Source of the DNA: Microplitis mediator
Lineage: Eukaryota > Arthropoda > Insecta > Hymenoptera > Braconidae
DNA: 64,000 bases
Direction of reading: 5' to 3'
Assembly (NCBI RefSeq): GCF_029852145.1
Contig: NC_079971.1
Location: 4,087,697 to 4,151,696, forward strand
Shown here: positions 36,801 to 48,785 of the stretch, one piece after another
Position numbering within the stretch: position 1 is the stretch's first letter
How the letters are laid out: each line of letters begins with the position of its first letter
Program-made: the position numbers and the translations under genes
Notes under the pieces: generated by a model
What the model saw: only the letters and a program-made list of their open reading frames with translations
Databases searched by the model: none
Told to the model about the DNA's origin: nothing

Positions 36801-38500
36801 AAAAATTATTCTTACTTATGAAGTTTATGAAGCTCGCAGATTTTTTTCTCCATTTCTTCAGTCTGCCCGGGGATAAGTTGCAGCCGTGATAAGTAACCAG
36901 GTCCATGTTCTTCCGGATGATAGTCACCCAACTCAGCTGTTAAATTAAAATCATTAATTATCTATCATTAAATTAATTACAAAAAATTTTACACTTACAC
37001 TGCGCAGTATAACTCGCAATTAAACACGCAGTACTAGTCGGAAGCTGAAGCTTTCCCTGAAGAATGTCTCTTCTGATCTGCAGATAAAACTGATACCTCG
37101 TGTACTCTTCTTGCAGTTTACTCGGATCAGAAACATAGAATTTAACTTTGAAGAAAAACTGACCGCCTATAATAAATATGAGCATTTAAATATACAAAAA
37201 TAAAGTTTATTTAGGTACTTTAAAAGAAGGATCTTTACCCTTACTTCTTATCTGCTTTTTAACCGGCTTCGAAGGGTCTAGCCATCTCTATAAATAAATT
37301 AAATATTTAGTCAGTACTTTGGTTCGAGCTTCGAGACGTCAGCTTTCATCTTACGGCAATAATTTATTTTAAAATAATAATTTGTATCAATTTTCTGCCC
37401 ACCGTAAAACTCAGTCCGGAATAAATTTCATAATTACCCAGTAAATATGGAAAATAAATATACAAATTACCATAGCGTCTGAATTCGGACACACAGCGGC
37501 ACCATTTTCCGTATACTGCAAGCCAAAGTAGTCTTTTTCAATGAGTTCCAAGTGCTGGAACACTAGGTCCAGTAATATTTGACCTTTCGCACGTTTCTAA
37601 AATAAATAAAACAAAACATTAACCATTTTAATTATTTAGTATATTGTGTGACAAGGGATGAGACAAAACGACTTCAGACCAGGGTGAAGTTGGCTGACAT
37701 CACCCGCAATCTGAAATTATTTCCTGCATTGTAAAGTTTCAGTGTCAGCAGTCAGAAACAAGTTCATTTTCGACCAATGGTGTCATCAACTATTAAATTG
37801 TCATTTGCAATTTATAATTACGCAGAAACTTTGAATTTTATTTATTATTGACACTAATTTTTGTAAAACTTAATCACAGAACTGTCATTTATGTAACGAA
37901 AACTCATAGTCTGGAATTACTATTAAATCAAAGACAAGATCAGAGTTTAAATTCCGAAAGCTTCAGTCAGCGGCCAGAAAAATTACTTGTTTCTTCCCAA
38001 GGGACAAAAGTTTTTTTGATCGCTAACTGAAGACGTAATTTGCGTTTTTTAATATCAACTCGCGGCATTGGACTGAAATTCGCTTCTTTTGACTGGCGGT
38101 CGAGACACTGAAACTTTAAATTTCGATGCTGGTATCATAAAATAGTCTATTACACATCTAAGGAGGAAAGTTTTCACCAGATCTGCACCTGAAAGTTTAA
38201 ATTCTCACCCCCGTTTATAGAAATAATGGAGTATTCGCTAATTTTTATCATTTGTTTTCTCGCAAGTTCTTCCCTCAACAAGGCGGGAATTTAAACCTCC
38301 AGTGCGGGTATGGTGAAAAAATGAATAAAATAACCAGGTCAGGTACTTACATCAAGTTGAAAGGTGTGCTGGGTGTCATCAAGAAAAACTACAGTAGCCG
38401 CCAGTGACTTCAATCTCCGATCGCGCGCCAGCTCGGCTCCTCGAACGTGGTAGCTCCCACTGGAGCCACTCAGCGCTCGTCTCGACACACTCTCGATCAT
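30885..38500 (-). CDS. PTPN4: FERM-PDZ tyrosine phosphatase PTPN4 (Ptpmeg)
   Basis: Fifteen coding exons join in phase: 38351-38500, 37471-37596, 37239-37287, 36999-37166, 36816-36936, 36650-36737, 36391-36543, 35480-35712, 35240-35407, 34920-35076, 34556-34723, 34294-34469, 32517-33060, 32164-32448, 30885-30968. The product is 889 residues (human PTPN4 is 926). It is a cytosolic, membrane-associated enzyme that removes phosphate from tyrosine. FERM spans about 17-340 (FYVSDPSKLQEEYTRYQFYL, FSWSKIVKISFKRKQFFIQL, NLWKACVEHHTFFRL). PDZ is at ~472-565 (GRFGFNVKGG, NEGDQVLYINGIDV). PTP lies at ~610-880 with KNRYRDISPYD, WPDHGVP (general-acid Asp784) and HCSAGIGRTG (nucleophile Cys816, Arg822), so it should be active. 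The intron after exon 11 (minus-strand donor beside 34556) has a GC donor. An acceptor precedes the start ATG, so noncoding 5' exons lie upstream. Confidence 0.96.
31030..32075. mobile_element. ~1-kb inverted-repeat element in the last PTPN4 intron
   Basis: Blocks on the left (about 31047-31320) recur inverted on the right (about 31900-32070). Examples are CTGTATAGAAAATGGTTACT against a slightly diverged AGCAACCATTT...CTATACAG, GATCTTGTAGATCTCATTAA against TTTATGAGATCTACGAGATC, and ACTGGTTACTGTT against AACAGTAACCAGT. The middle (31400-31860) is unrelated. It looks like an old foldback or MITE insertion. No target-site duplication was defined. Confidence 0.55.
33095..34205. repeat. Tandem array (~194-bp period) in a PTPN4 intron, GATACTGAAG family
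   Basis: CTTCAGGATCATTTAAGTTC is followed by GCCGACGTCTAATAATTTTT, and the pair recurs about every 194 bases (near 33238, 33432, 33627, 33822, 34014). Two unit types alternate (GACGTC versus GACGTT; TGCATTTTGTCAAA versus TGCATTTTTTCAG), which makes a ~389-bp higher-order dimer. The unit is the same MITE family as at 3247-4660 but was amplified independently, because the spacing and variants differ. It lies between coding exons 12 and 13. Confidence 0.85.
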
Positions 38501-40516
38501 ATCAACAACCTGGACAAGGTGAGTCAGCCACCTTCCAGACAGGATGCCAAGTCTCCGTCGATAACCTTTTATATCAACACACACACACATTATTATTACT
38601 TATCAATTATCTACATTTTTTAATCCACTCCAAGCGTTATCTCGCCCAGCCTTATCAAGCCATCAATTTAAATCTAAGCTCATTTTTTTTTAAAGAAAAA
38701 ACTCAGCCAAGCTTTTTATATTTTGTTAGAGCATTAATTGCATTATAATTATAATTATTTATTATTAATTACTAATTACATTCCATTGATAATTTATTGT
38801 TTAGCTTAAAATTACTATTCTCTCGTGAGAACGAGTTTAATACTGACAATTATATAATCTAATAGTGAATTTTTGGCATTTGAGCTAGATTAATATAGAA
38901 CATGATTCTTAAAATAGTTATATGTAAATTCATATATTTATTTGAATAAATGTATACTTAAAAAAATATTTCATTTAGAAAAAAATTTATCCAAACTTAC
39001 CATCATTAAATTTATAACTTTTATATAATTATAATTATATATATATGTATATAAATAATTAAATGAATTTATCACCAGCGAAATTGTAGAGTGAGGGTAA
39101 AAATAAATTTCACTTTCATGGAAAGCTTTGATGAGTGAACTCGTTCCTTAATTTATTTAATTAGCTCTCATTAAATATTTAACCCGGCATTTAAAAATAA
39201 AATATTTATATATATTTTTTAATTATTGTAAAATATGACATTTTTATACTGATTAATTTTAAATATATAAATTTAATTAATAAATATATATATGTTTAAA
39301 TAAAATATAAGTATATGGAATATGGAGTTTATGAAGACTGACAGTAGAAACTTTCACTTGTAAGCCATGTGGAGACAATGAGAGTAAAAAAGTTTTATGA
39401 TTATTTTTTTTTAGGTAATCCAATGTAATGAGAATAAACGCCAACCACTATGCTAATTAAATGCTGTCAGTTATTCATTCTCACATCCTCACTTATTAAA
39501 TTATTTGTGGATTTTTAAGTTTTTAATTTTTGAATTATAAAAAATTTAAACACTGGTTTTATTGTCTGGGTGATTTAATTTTTTAAATTTATGGGTTTAT
39601 TCAAATGGTTTTGTATTTATAGAGAACGCGAGTTGGAGTATGTAAAATTAAAAAACAAAAATCATGTATACGAAATATACAGCGATCACATCATACAAAA
39701 TCTGTGAACGCTTGAAACCGCGGTAGCCATCGCGGGTTGGTAAGGAAGATTTTTAAGTTTGAAAGTGGCGCCATCTTGCTACTGGAGAAGGTGCGTAAGA
39801 CGAGTGTGAATGTAAGACGACAAATCTAAAATTATAAATAGAGGAAATAATTCACAAATATTTGTAATAAATGCACTTATTAATTAATTTTTAAATTTTT
39901 CAAATTCGCGGGCTTTTTAAATTTTATTTGATTAATTATTTACTCTATTAATAATTTTAAATTCGTCTCTGCTACTTCACTCTCAGGTAAGCCAGAGTAT
40001 TTTTTTGAGAAAAGACAAATTTAATTTACATATTAGTAAAGTATAGTTTTTACTTGCATTCAAATTTATGTGCGAATGTAATTGACAAGTGGCAATTTTT
40101 CAAATTTCTAAATAATTTTAAATAAAAACGATTCTAAAGTGAACAGACTAACAATTTTCGGATTCAATCAATCAAGTTCATGATATTTTGAAATTTCCCG
40201 CCATTCGCGTCATCGTTTTCAAAGTTGCCGCCAGGTGGTCGAGATCTAAAACAGTAAATAAGAATATGAATTGTATGTAATAATATAAAGTGTAATAAAT
40301 ATATAAAGAATAGTTTTTTACTAAAAAAAATTTATATATTAAGTGAAAAAATATTTTAATTATCAATCAAATAAATTAAAAAAATAAAATAAGTGCAAAT
40401 TAAATTTATTTAATTAAAAAAAATATTTGTACATAACCTGTCATGTTGACGTCGTGAAACGTTTTGAATCAAATTTAAAATAATAAGAATAATTATTGTT
40501 ATTGTTAGAAGTAATT
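38501..40516. other. Head-to-head intergenic region, PTPN4 and DHX38
   Basis: It holds the unassigned noncoding 5' exon(s) of PTPN4 (an acceptor lies just before its ATG) and the DHX38 upstream region. The sequence is mostly AT-rich with no coding potential. TTTCCCGCC at 40194-40202 matches the E2F consensus. No repeat of the families described here was recognised. Confidence 0.45.
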
Positions 40517-43500
40517 ATGGAAGACCCAGGAATTTATGAATTAAAAGGAACTGATGGGAATGATCAAGTCGGCGGCTTGATAATAATGAAGAAAAAACCT
40601 TCTGATCATACATTCAAAAAACCTTTGATGCCTTCGATTCTTGGTCTGGATAAATTAGCTGATAAGAAACGCAACGAAGAAGAGCCAGAGAGTTCGAGTT
40701 CTTCTAAGCGCAGCTCGAAAAAGGAACACGACAAACGTAAATACCGCGCGCCGCAAGACGAAACTCCGACTCACACGGGAGGAGTTGACAGAGAAGCCAA
40801 AGAAAGACTGGAGAGACGTTTGAAGAGGCAGAGACACGACGGTTACAATTCTAGGAGACGAGATGACGACAGAGATGATAGAGATCGACGGAGAAACCGG
40901 GATCGAGACCGGGACCGAGATTATGATCGGAGAAGTGATCGGCGCGATAGCCATCGACAGGAATCTATTAGATTCCGAGATGAACCCAGAACTCCGCAGT
41001 TCAAAACTAAGGTAAGTTTTTAGCGCCAAGTAGTTTAGTTTAAATGTTTTGTTTAATAGAAAGTACTAATGGATTTTATTCACTAGGACCCGACTTCCAA
41101 GAGTTCCTGGGACGAGGACGATGATGAGGTTCTGAAGAAATCAAGTTGGGATCATCCGACACCGAAACTCTACGGGTCTCAGCGGGAGCACAGCGTGAGA
41201 AGTGAATTTACGCCTTCATATAAATATAATTCTTGGAATAAAGACAGGAAATCGTCGGGAGCGACACCGAAACCAGGAATCGAGGACACTGAGTACTGGG
41301 AGGATGAGCAGCAGCTGGATCGCGAGTGGTACGGCTCTGATGACGAGGGAAGCCGTCAGTTTTCAAATATACCCGAGGAGTACGTGAAGAAAAAAGAAAT
41401 GGAGCTCCAGGCAAAGCCTCAGAAGCGGATGTCAGCTCAGCAGAAGCAGACCAACAAAGATGACAACAAGTGGGCAGTTAATCGTATGGTCACGGCTGGA
41501 GTCGCTACCGTACTGACTCAGGAGGATCTCGACGAAGAAGGAGAAGCGCGAGTCCACGTGCTGGTGCATCACGTCGTCCCGCCTTTTTTGGACGGCAGAA
41601 TTGTGTTCACTAAGCAGCCAGAGCCGGTGATTCCTGTGCGAGATCCCAACAGCGACATGGCTCTGACTGCGCGAAAAGGATCAGCGACTGTCCACCACTA
41701 CCGTGAACAGAACGACAGGCGCAAGAACCAAAAGAGACACGTGGAACTTGGAGGTACTCGCCTGGGTAACATCATGGGAGTGAAAGATCATCGGACTGAG
41801 GACCGGGAGAAGCCCGGGCAGGAGGTTGACTACAAAGCGGGACAAAAGTACGCCAAGCATTTGGGCAGCGATACTTCGGGAACTAAAAGACGCAATGAAA
41901 TAATGAACCAACGGAGAAGTCTTCCAGTGTTTGCTGTCAGACAGGAGTTGCTCAATGTAATAAGAGAAAATAGTGTGGTGATTATCGTTGGAGAGACTGG
42001 TAGCGGTAAGACGACCCAGTTGACCCAGTATCTGTACGAAGAAGGCTACTGTAAGAATGGAATGATTGGATGCACGCAGCCTCGGCGAGTCGCTGCCATG
42101 TCCGTTGCCAAGAGAGTTTCCGATGAAATGGCCTCCAATTTGGGGGACAAAGTTGGATATGCCATTCGGTTCGAAGACTGCACGTCCAAGGACACCGTCA
42201 TCAAGTATATGACTGACGGTATTTTGCTCCGAGAAAGTTTAAGAGATGGAGATCTTGATAAGTACAGTGCTGTTATCATGGACGAAGCTCACGAGCGGTC
42301 GCTGTCGACTGACGTACTCTTTGGACTGCTGAGAGACATCATCGCTCAGCGGTGCGACTTAAAGCTGATCGTCACCTCGGCCACTATGGACTCGAGTAAG
42401 TTCTCTGCGTTCTTTGGAAACGCGGCGACGTTCATGATCCCCGGGAGAACTTTTCCTGTCGAGCATATGTACGCGAAGAATGCGGTGGAGGACTATGTGG
42501 ACGCTGCGGTAAAGCAGGTGCTGCAGATCCACTTGCAGCCAAAGAGTGGAGACATTCTGGTGTTCATGCCGGGTCAAGAGGACATCGAGGTGACCTGCCA
42601 GGTTCTGAAAGAAAGATTAGATGAGATAGAGTCTGCGCCAGAGCTACTTATTCTGCCGATTTATTCACAACTGCCTTCAGATTTGCAGGCTAAAATATTC
42701 CAGAAGTCCGAGGACGGGCTACGCAAGTGCGTCGTCGCGACCAATATTGCCGAGACTTCTCTTACTGTTGATGGTATTGTCTTCGTTGTAGACTCGGGCT
42801 ACTGCAAGCTCAAAGTTTACAATCCGAGAATAGGTATGGACGCGCTCCAGGTCTATCCAGTGTCTAGAGCAAACGCGGACCAGAGAGCGGGAAGAGCTGG
42901 TCGTACTGGTCCAGGTATATGCTACAGATTGTACACAAGGAAGCAGTACCTCGACGAGCTGCTTCTAACTGGAGTCCCGGAGATCCAGCGGACCAATTTA
43001 GCCAACACGGTCTTGCTGCTCAAGTCACTCGGAGTCCAAGATTTGCTGGCGTTTCACTTCATGGACCCACCGCCGCAGGATAATATCCTGAACTCTCTGT
43101 ACCAGCTTTGGATTCTCGGCGCTCTGGACAACACCGGGCGTCTCACTCCTCTAGGAAGACAGATGGCCGAGTTCCCACTCGATCCTCCTCAATGTCAGAT
43201 GTTAATTGTCGCCTCCCAATTAGGCTGCACCTCCGAGATTCTGATAATCGTATCCATGCTCTCCGTACCCTCGATCTTCTACCGTCCGAAAGGCCGCGAG
43301 GAAGACTCAGACTCGGCTCGCGAAAAGTTCCAAGTGCCTGAGTCCGATCATCTGACCTTCCTCAATGTCTACAACCAGTGGAAGTCCAACGGGTACTCCA
43401 GTAGCTGGTGCACTGAGCACTTCATCCACGCAAAGGCAATGAGAAAAGTCCGCGAGGTTCGTCTGCAGCTCGAAGAAATTCTAAAGCAACAGAAACTGGA

Positions 43501-44005
43501 GCTAGTGAGCTGCGGAACCGACTGGGATATCGTGCGCAAGTGCATCTGCTCTGCTTACTTCCACCAAGCAGCCCGACTCAAAGGTATCGGGGAATACATA
43601 AACCTGCGTACCGGGATGCCGTGTCACCTCCACCCAACATCTGCGCTCTTCGGCATGGGATTCACTCCCGACTACGTCGTCTACCACGAGCTGGTGATGA
43701 CTGCTCGCGAGTACATGCAGTGCGTCACTGCCGTTGACGGGCACTGGCTCGCAGAACTGGGTCCCATGTTCTTCAGTGTAAAGGAAACCGCCGCCAGCGG
43801 ACGCGCGAAACGAAAGCAGAATATCCAGCACCTGAATGCGATGGAAGAACAGATGAAGCAGGCAGAGGAAGAAATGAAAGCACGTGCTCAGGAACAGCAG
43901 CAGCGCGAGCAGGCTTCCATACGCAGACAGGAAATATCGACTCCTGGGATGGCCGAACCTGGTACTCCATCGTCCTGTCGTAAAACTGGGAGATTCGGGC
44001 TGTAA
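40517..44005 (+). CDS. DHX38: Pre-mRNA splicing DEAH helicase DHX38 (PRP16)
   Basis: Two coding exons (40517-41011 and 41087-44005) give 1137 residues (human 1227). The start ATG at 40517 opens MEDPGIYELKGTDGN. This nuclear RNA helicase remodels the spliceosome before the second splicing step, using ATP. The N-terminal ~460 residues include an Arg/Asp-rich RS-like stretch encoded in exon 1 and the segments SSWDEDDDEVLKKSSWDHPT and LDREWYGSDDEGSRQFSN. Helicase motifs follow in order: GETGSGKT (467-474), DEAH (564-567), SAT (596-598) and QRAGRAGR (764-771). The winged-helix, ratchet and OB-fold region then runs to a Glu/Gln-rich coiled tail. All catalytic motifs are intact. A poly(A) signal AATAAA lies shortly after the stop (near 44055). 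Confidence 0.96.
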
Positions 44006-44316
44006 ATTTATTTAAAAATTTTTGTAAATATTAGCGTAGGATTTTACCATAAGTAATAAATGTAAAGAATAAAAATAAAATGTAAATAATATTTTTACTC
44101 CGGAAATTTGAAAAGTAACGAGAGCAGTCAGTTAAGTTGTCAAGGTCACTGCTGGAAGTTTTATCAAAACTACAAACAATCTCTGCTATATAAATTATTG
44201 ATCCGAAGGTCAGCAGAAGCAGACACTGTAGCAATAAAATTCCAACCTCTAACTTTTCTCTTGACTAAATTATTAGTACGTTTTTAATTAAAAACTGATC
44301 AGCAAATAAATAAATC

Positions 44317-45895
44317 ATGATGAATAAAAAGATATCGTTTATTTTAATTTTATCCGTTTGTCTGACGTTTAATACAAACTACGCTGCTGCTTACACACGA
44401 GCTGTCGTAGAGGTAAATTATTAGAAATTATTTATTTTGGTAATTATTGATATATATAACAATTACAATAACAATATATATGTATATTTTATATTTATTA
44501 CAGAGTTGCTCGGGCTGCTCATTGAACCGCTTGCCTGACGTTAAGAAATTTATTTTCCAGGACCTTCCGGACTAGTATCCTTTTAGTGTTGAAATTAAAT
44601 AAATTTTATGATTTATATATATGTATATTTTTACTTAATGTAATTATCAGTAACAACGTCGAGTTTAAACATATCGCCGGGGCCAAACCCGAGTTGGTTC
44701 TCTATGACAACGATCTAGTGCGTATATGAAAATTTTTGAATATTTGAAATTAAAATTACTTGTAATAAATGCCGCTAGCTTTTAAACGCAGAAATACAAA
44801 TTTTATATAAGTATAATTTTAAATAATTATGAGTGTGAATTTAGCAGACGTCAGACAATTCAAAAATTTTAAATTAATTCATTAAAATGATCAAATTTAA
44901 AAAAATGCATGATAAAAAAAAAAATAAATAGAAATATACACATTTAGAAAATCATAAAAACTATAGGTGCAATTTGCTAAAATATTTTTTTTTTCAATCG
45001 TTTTTAAAAAAAATCCAAAAATTATTAGACGTCGGCTAACTTCAGTATCATAAAAATGCATGAGTGTGAATGTGGCAGACATAAGACAAATTTAAAATTA
45101 TTAATAAATAGAGTAAATAATTAGTAACATGAAATTTTTAAAAAATGCACATCTGAAAAATTTTGAAATTAATAAGTCCATTTTTTTGAAATATTATTTT
45201 TTAAATTATTTACTCCATTTATTTGTAATTTTAAATTTGTCTGATGTCTGTAACATTCACACTCATAAAAATGCGCGTACTAATTTTTCATTGATCTAAA
45301 TACGTATTTTTAATTTTTAATTTATTTACATTTCATTTATTTACTCAAAAATTCCCACTTGTCAGTTACATTCACACTCATAAATAATTACAGATAAATT
45401 TAATGGTACTGAAGTTATTTGACGTCTAATAATTTTTTTATTTTTTTAAAAATGATAACTTATAAAAAAAAAAAAATATTTTAAAAAATTGCACAAGTAA
45501 TTTTTTAAATTTTCTGTATGTGCGTCTTTTTATTTTTTTTTTAAATTGATTTGTTAAAAGAAAATCCGAAAATTGATAATTGTCAAACTTCAGGATCATT
45601 AAATTTTTTTAATCAAAGCACAGTCATGAACTTTGGAATTTGACCCGGGAAAATTTGAATTTTTCACGGCCCCGTTTTAAATTTAAAAAATGTATCTGTA
45701 CAAAAGTCAGCTAGTAGTTTTTTAGATTACTAATATTACGTCATAAATTTAAATTAATATACATATATATAATCAGAATATTAATTACAGGAAATAGAAC
45801 GACTTGAACTATCAAAGTTAACCAGAGACGAATGCAATGATCTGCTCGTTACAAAAGGGTTCAAGCGCAAAGTAAACGCACGAGATGAAATTTAA
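44317..45895 (+). CDS. SELENOM: Selenoprotein M homologue with Cys in place of selenocysteine
   Basis: Four coding exons (44317-44412, 44504-44574, 44651-44717, 45791-45895) join in phase to 112 residues. Residues 1-~24 form a signal peptide (KKISFILILSVCLTF). The redox site is CSGC (Cys34, Cys37), where vertebrate SELENOM has Cys-Gly-Gly-Sec. The rest follows the family closely: LNRLPDVKKFIFQDLPDYNN, VEFKHIAGAKPELVLYDND, ERLELSKLTRDECNDLL. It should be an ER thioredoxin-like redox protein. The C-terminal tail after GFKRK is short. No TGA codon is read through and no SECIS element is needed. Intron 3 is long (1.07 kb) and filled with MITE copies. It faces RNF185 tail to tail. Confidence 0.9.
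44911..45051. mobile_element. Truncated MITE (GATACTGAAG family) in SELENOM intron 3
   Basis: Only the right terminus (CTAACTTCAGTATCAT) and the GTGCAATTT block are present; the left end is reduced to a few bases. AAAAATGCAT stands on both sides (44901-44910 and 45052-45061), consistent with an original 9-10-bp duplication. Confidence 0.65.
45403..45599. mobile_element. ~197-bp MITE (GATACTGAAG family) in SELENOM intron 3
   Basis: It begins ATGGTACTGAAG, ends AACTTCAGGATCAT and contains TTGCAC and TGTGCG at the family positions. The flanks TAAATTTA and TAAATTTT suggest a decayed target-site duplication. Confidence 0.7.
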
Positions 45896-46482
45896 AAAAT
45901 TTGATAATTAATAAAAAAATATTTTACTTGTATTCATTAAACGAAAGATAAAATGTAAGGGTTAAAAATAAATGCACGATTCTAAATGCCTTTTTATTAC
46001 AATGTGCTTATGATAATAATTAAATAAAATCTATAAACTCTTTACCCACAAGTGAAAAAGAAAGTTTACAATGGATAGACAAATGCCTGGTTGCCCCTCA
46101 GCTTTTTCCGAATAATTTTAAATTATATATTATATATTATCATTATTATTTTAATTATTAAATGTAAACGTATAAATTAGCAATTAAACTTAACGTCTAT
46201 GATATATATGCAATACGTATATGAATATGTCCACAGTAAATATATTAAATATATACACAATGTATTTAACGAAGCTCAACGCAAGATTTAAATAATAGTT
46301 CTTTCTACATGTAACGGATTTTAATTTTTTAATCAACTGTCCCAGCTGATGGTCAATTTAAAACGAAAGAGTAAAAAAATATTTCATTTGATTTTGATAC
46401 GGGAGGTTACACTAGAGGATTTGGTCTAGCGCATTAATTGTTTCTGCATTGAGTTTTAAATTATCGTTGAGTTCAATGGCGG

Positions 46483-48785
46483 TTAGGCTATCAGTAGCCA
46501 TGTTATGAAGATCAATGCCAGCCATAAAAATAATTTTGATATGAAGACGTCTTCGTCGTGCTGTGGAGTTCCTCGAGGTGCTGAAAAATAAATGTTTATA
46601 TATATTAGTTATTTGTTTTAATAATATGATGAAGACTGAATAAATGTTTTTTCAACGCGAGCAGGTGTTTTTCATCATCGACTATTTGGAACTCAGTGCG
46701 GCCTGAATAAGTAAAACGGCTGCTGAGGATCAGTGGGAAACGACGTGGTCGCATTTTCGGATTGTGAAGTCTAAAGAATGTGTGATGTTCAACACACGCT
46801 TTCCATAAATTTTTTGAACTACGATATGTTTGCATGTTGAACCCCAGTAAGGTGTCATAATTTTCCGACTGAAATTTGTTTTATTTGTTTATTTAAATAA
46901 ATATGTCTAGGTGATTTTTCATTATTTTTTGGGGTATTCTCATTCAACGGAACCAATTCATTTATTTGTTTTTTTTTTAAGCGGCGTAATCTTTTTAAAA
47001 TAAGTGCGCGAAAAAAATTTAATTATTGGGAAAATTTAAAAAGTTATAGACGTTTGGAGCCGAGCAGTCATTTAATATGAGGTCTGGTAATAATTTTAAT
47101 CGTGTATTTCTCAATACTATATTTTTAAAACTGGTACACGCGATTATTTAACAACTCGAGCAAATTAAATTCGCTCATTTTTTTTTTCAGAACTAAACTC
47201 TCAATCACATGAACCAGACATTTAAATTTACTGGTAACTTTCATTTTTTTTTTCAGTCGCTCAGATAAAAAACACCAGATCACGTTTTTTAGTTAATTGC
47301 CGGCGTTTTTTATTGGTGAATTTTATTGATTCTGGTCCATGCCCACCAGTATCTTTACTGACTACAAAACTGTTTTTTTTTACTCCGTACTGTAACAACT
47401 GTAGTGCCGCGGGTCTAAATTCCTTTCAAGGCCGTCATATCTTCTAAACTTAATATTTCAAAATTCAAATTTCACTGAACCGAACAGCGATAAAAAAAAC
47501 TAGTATTCAATTCTATAAAAAAACCATTTTACGCTCTGATTAAAAAACCTTCATAAACTTCCATAATTAAAGGTATCATTAGAATATATCAAAGTTAATT
47601 ACAGTGTAATTACCATATCAGTTATCAAAAAAACATTACAACTATTTGTTTTAATCCATTTTGAAAAATCACTATCAGTAAGTCCTTCAAATTAATTTAA
47701 TCTACGATAAGTCGAGATAAAGCAGAAAAATGATAAGAATTTACCAGCATTAGGTCGGTTGTCACCGAAGTTAAACGTCGACATGAAGAAACCAAACGGG
47801 TATCCGCCTATACCGAAGGACATATGGAAACCCCCGTCAGCGAACCCGAGTCCTGAGAATCCCGAGCTTCCTTCCGGTTCAGATCTTTGGCCCACTGGTC
47901 TTGGCGGGACGTTATTCCTAAATTAAAAAAAAAATGACAATAATTACACTAAAAATAACCAGAGATTTAAATAAACCAACAAATATTTTAGGCATGATGT
48001 AAAAGTGAAAATTAAGCAGTAGTTTACCTTGGATCCTCTTGTTTCGAGGCACCTCGCCCGTACAGTGGAATAACTTTTTCTTTGCTGATGGCAGCCTTGC
48101 ATACTGGACAAACTTGTCTCGTAGGTCTCGTTTCCAGCCATTGGTGAAGACAAGGCCAACTGTTTAATAATTATTACTTAGAATTATTATTTTAAAATAA
48201 GTCTACTCTATTATCTAGATTATCTAGTATATAAAATACAATTCAAAGGAATTCACAAAATTAATTCCTCAAGTGACATTCAAAAGCTGAGACTTTTATT
48301 AATCAGTAAATAAATACTTATTTTGAAAATTCATTGCCAGAAATAAATCTAAACTTCAAAGTCAATACCAGACTTTGTTTCCAAGATTTATAAATGTATA
48401 TATTTTATATTTACGTACGAAACGAGATTAAAAACTGATGGATTAAATCTTTATTTTTTTGTCCGACGTCAGAAATGAAAATTTTTCTCTCCCTCATTTT
48501 ATCTCAGAAGTGAGGGGCAGAAAAATTTTATTTAAAAATTAAGAGTTTGGTTATAAAATATTAAAATTTTCTGATTAATTTTTGAATCGTTTCTCAAAGT
48601 TATTTATTATCATGACTCTTTTTAAAAATAACTTACCAAAATAAATGTCCGCACATACTGACGACAGCGTCTTTGGCAGTATCTAAACAAATATTGCATT
48701 CAAACATTCTGTCATCTTTTTCCTTGTCTTTGGTGGCCGAGTCTGACGGATGTGATGGTCCTGGACGTTCTTCTACGGTACTCAT
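46483..48785 (-). CDS. RNF185: RING-type E3 ubiquitin ligase RNF185/RNF5
   Basis: Four coding exons (48637-48785, 48028-48159, 47745-47917, 46483-46580) join in phase to 183 residues (human RNF185 is 192). The RING finger at ~30-71 has all ligands: CNIC, CGHLFCWPC, CPVC. Then come the conserved IPLYGRGASKQEDPR segment, a Gly/Phe-rich stretch (FHMSFGIGGYPFGFFMSTFN) and a C-terminal membrane helix (LFLWLALIFITWLLIA). The family sits in the ER and outer mitochondrial membranes and ubiquitinates misfolded proteins for ERAD. The last intron holds an 0.9-kb copy of a PTPN4 exon and intron. The last two exons are thinly conserved, but the hydrophobic tail fits well. Confidence 0.92.
46617..47500 (-). 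pseudogene. Copied PTPN4 FERM exon plus flanking intron, in RNF185 intron 3
   Basis: This segment is a direct repeat of 35461-36343 with high identity throughout. That source spans PTPN4 coding exon 8 (FERM C-lobe) and ~630 bp of the adjoining intron. In the copy the acceptor (AAATTTCAG before TCGGAAAATTATGAC) and most of the exon frame (SENYDTLLGFNMQTYRSSKN onward) remain. Near the exon end small indels change the frame, and the donor is lost. It is therefore a non-coding gene fragment unless used as a cryptic exon. It has the same orientation as the source and lies about 11 kb from it. Confidence 0.9.

Noticed and set aside
40178..40366. 62-codon minus-strand frame upstream of DHX38
   Set aside because: AT-rich, low complexity and no splice or domain context.
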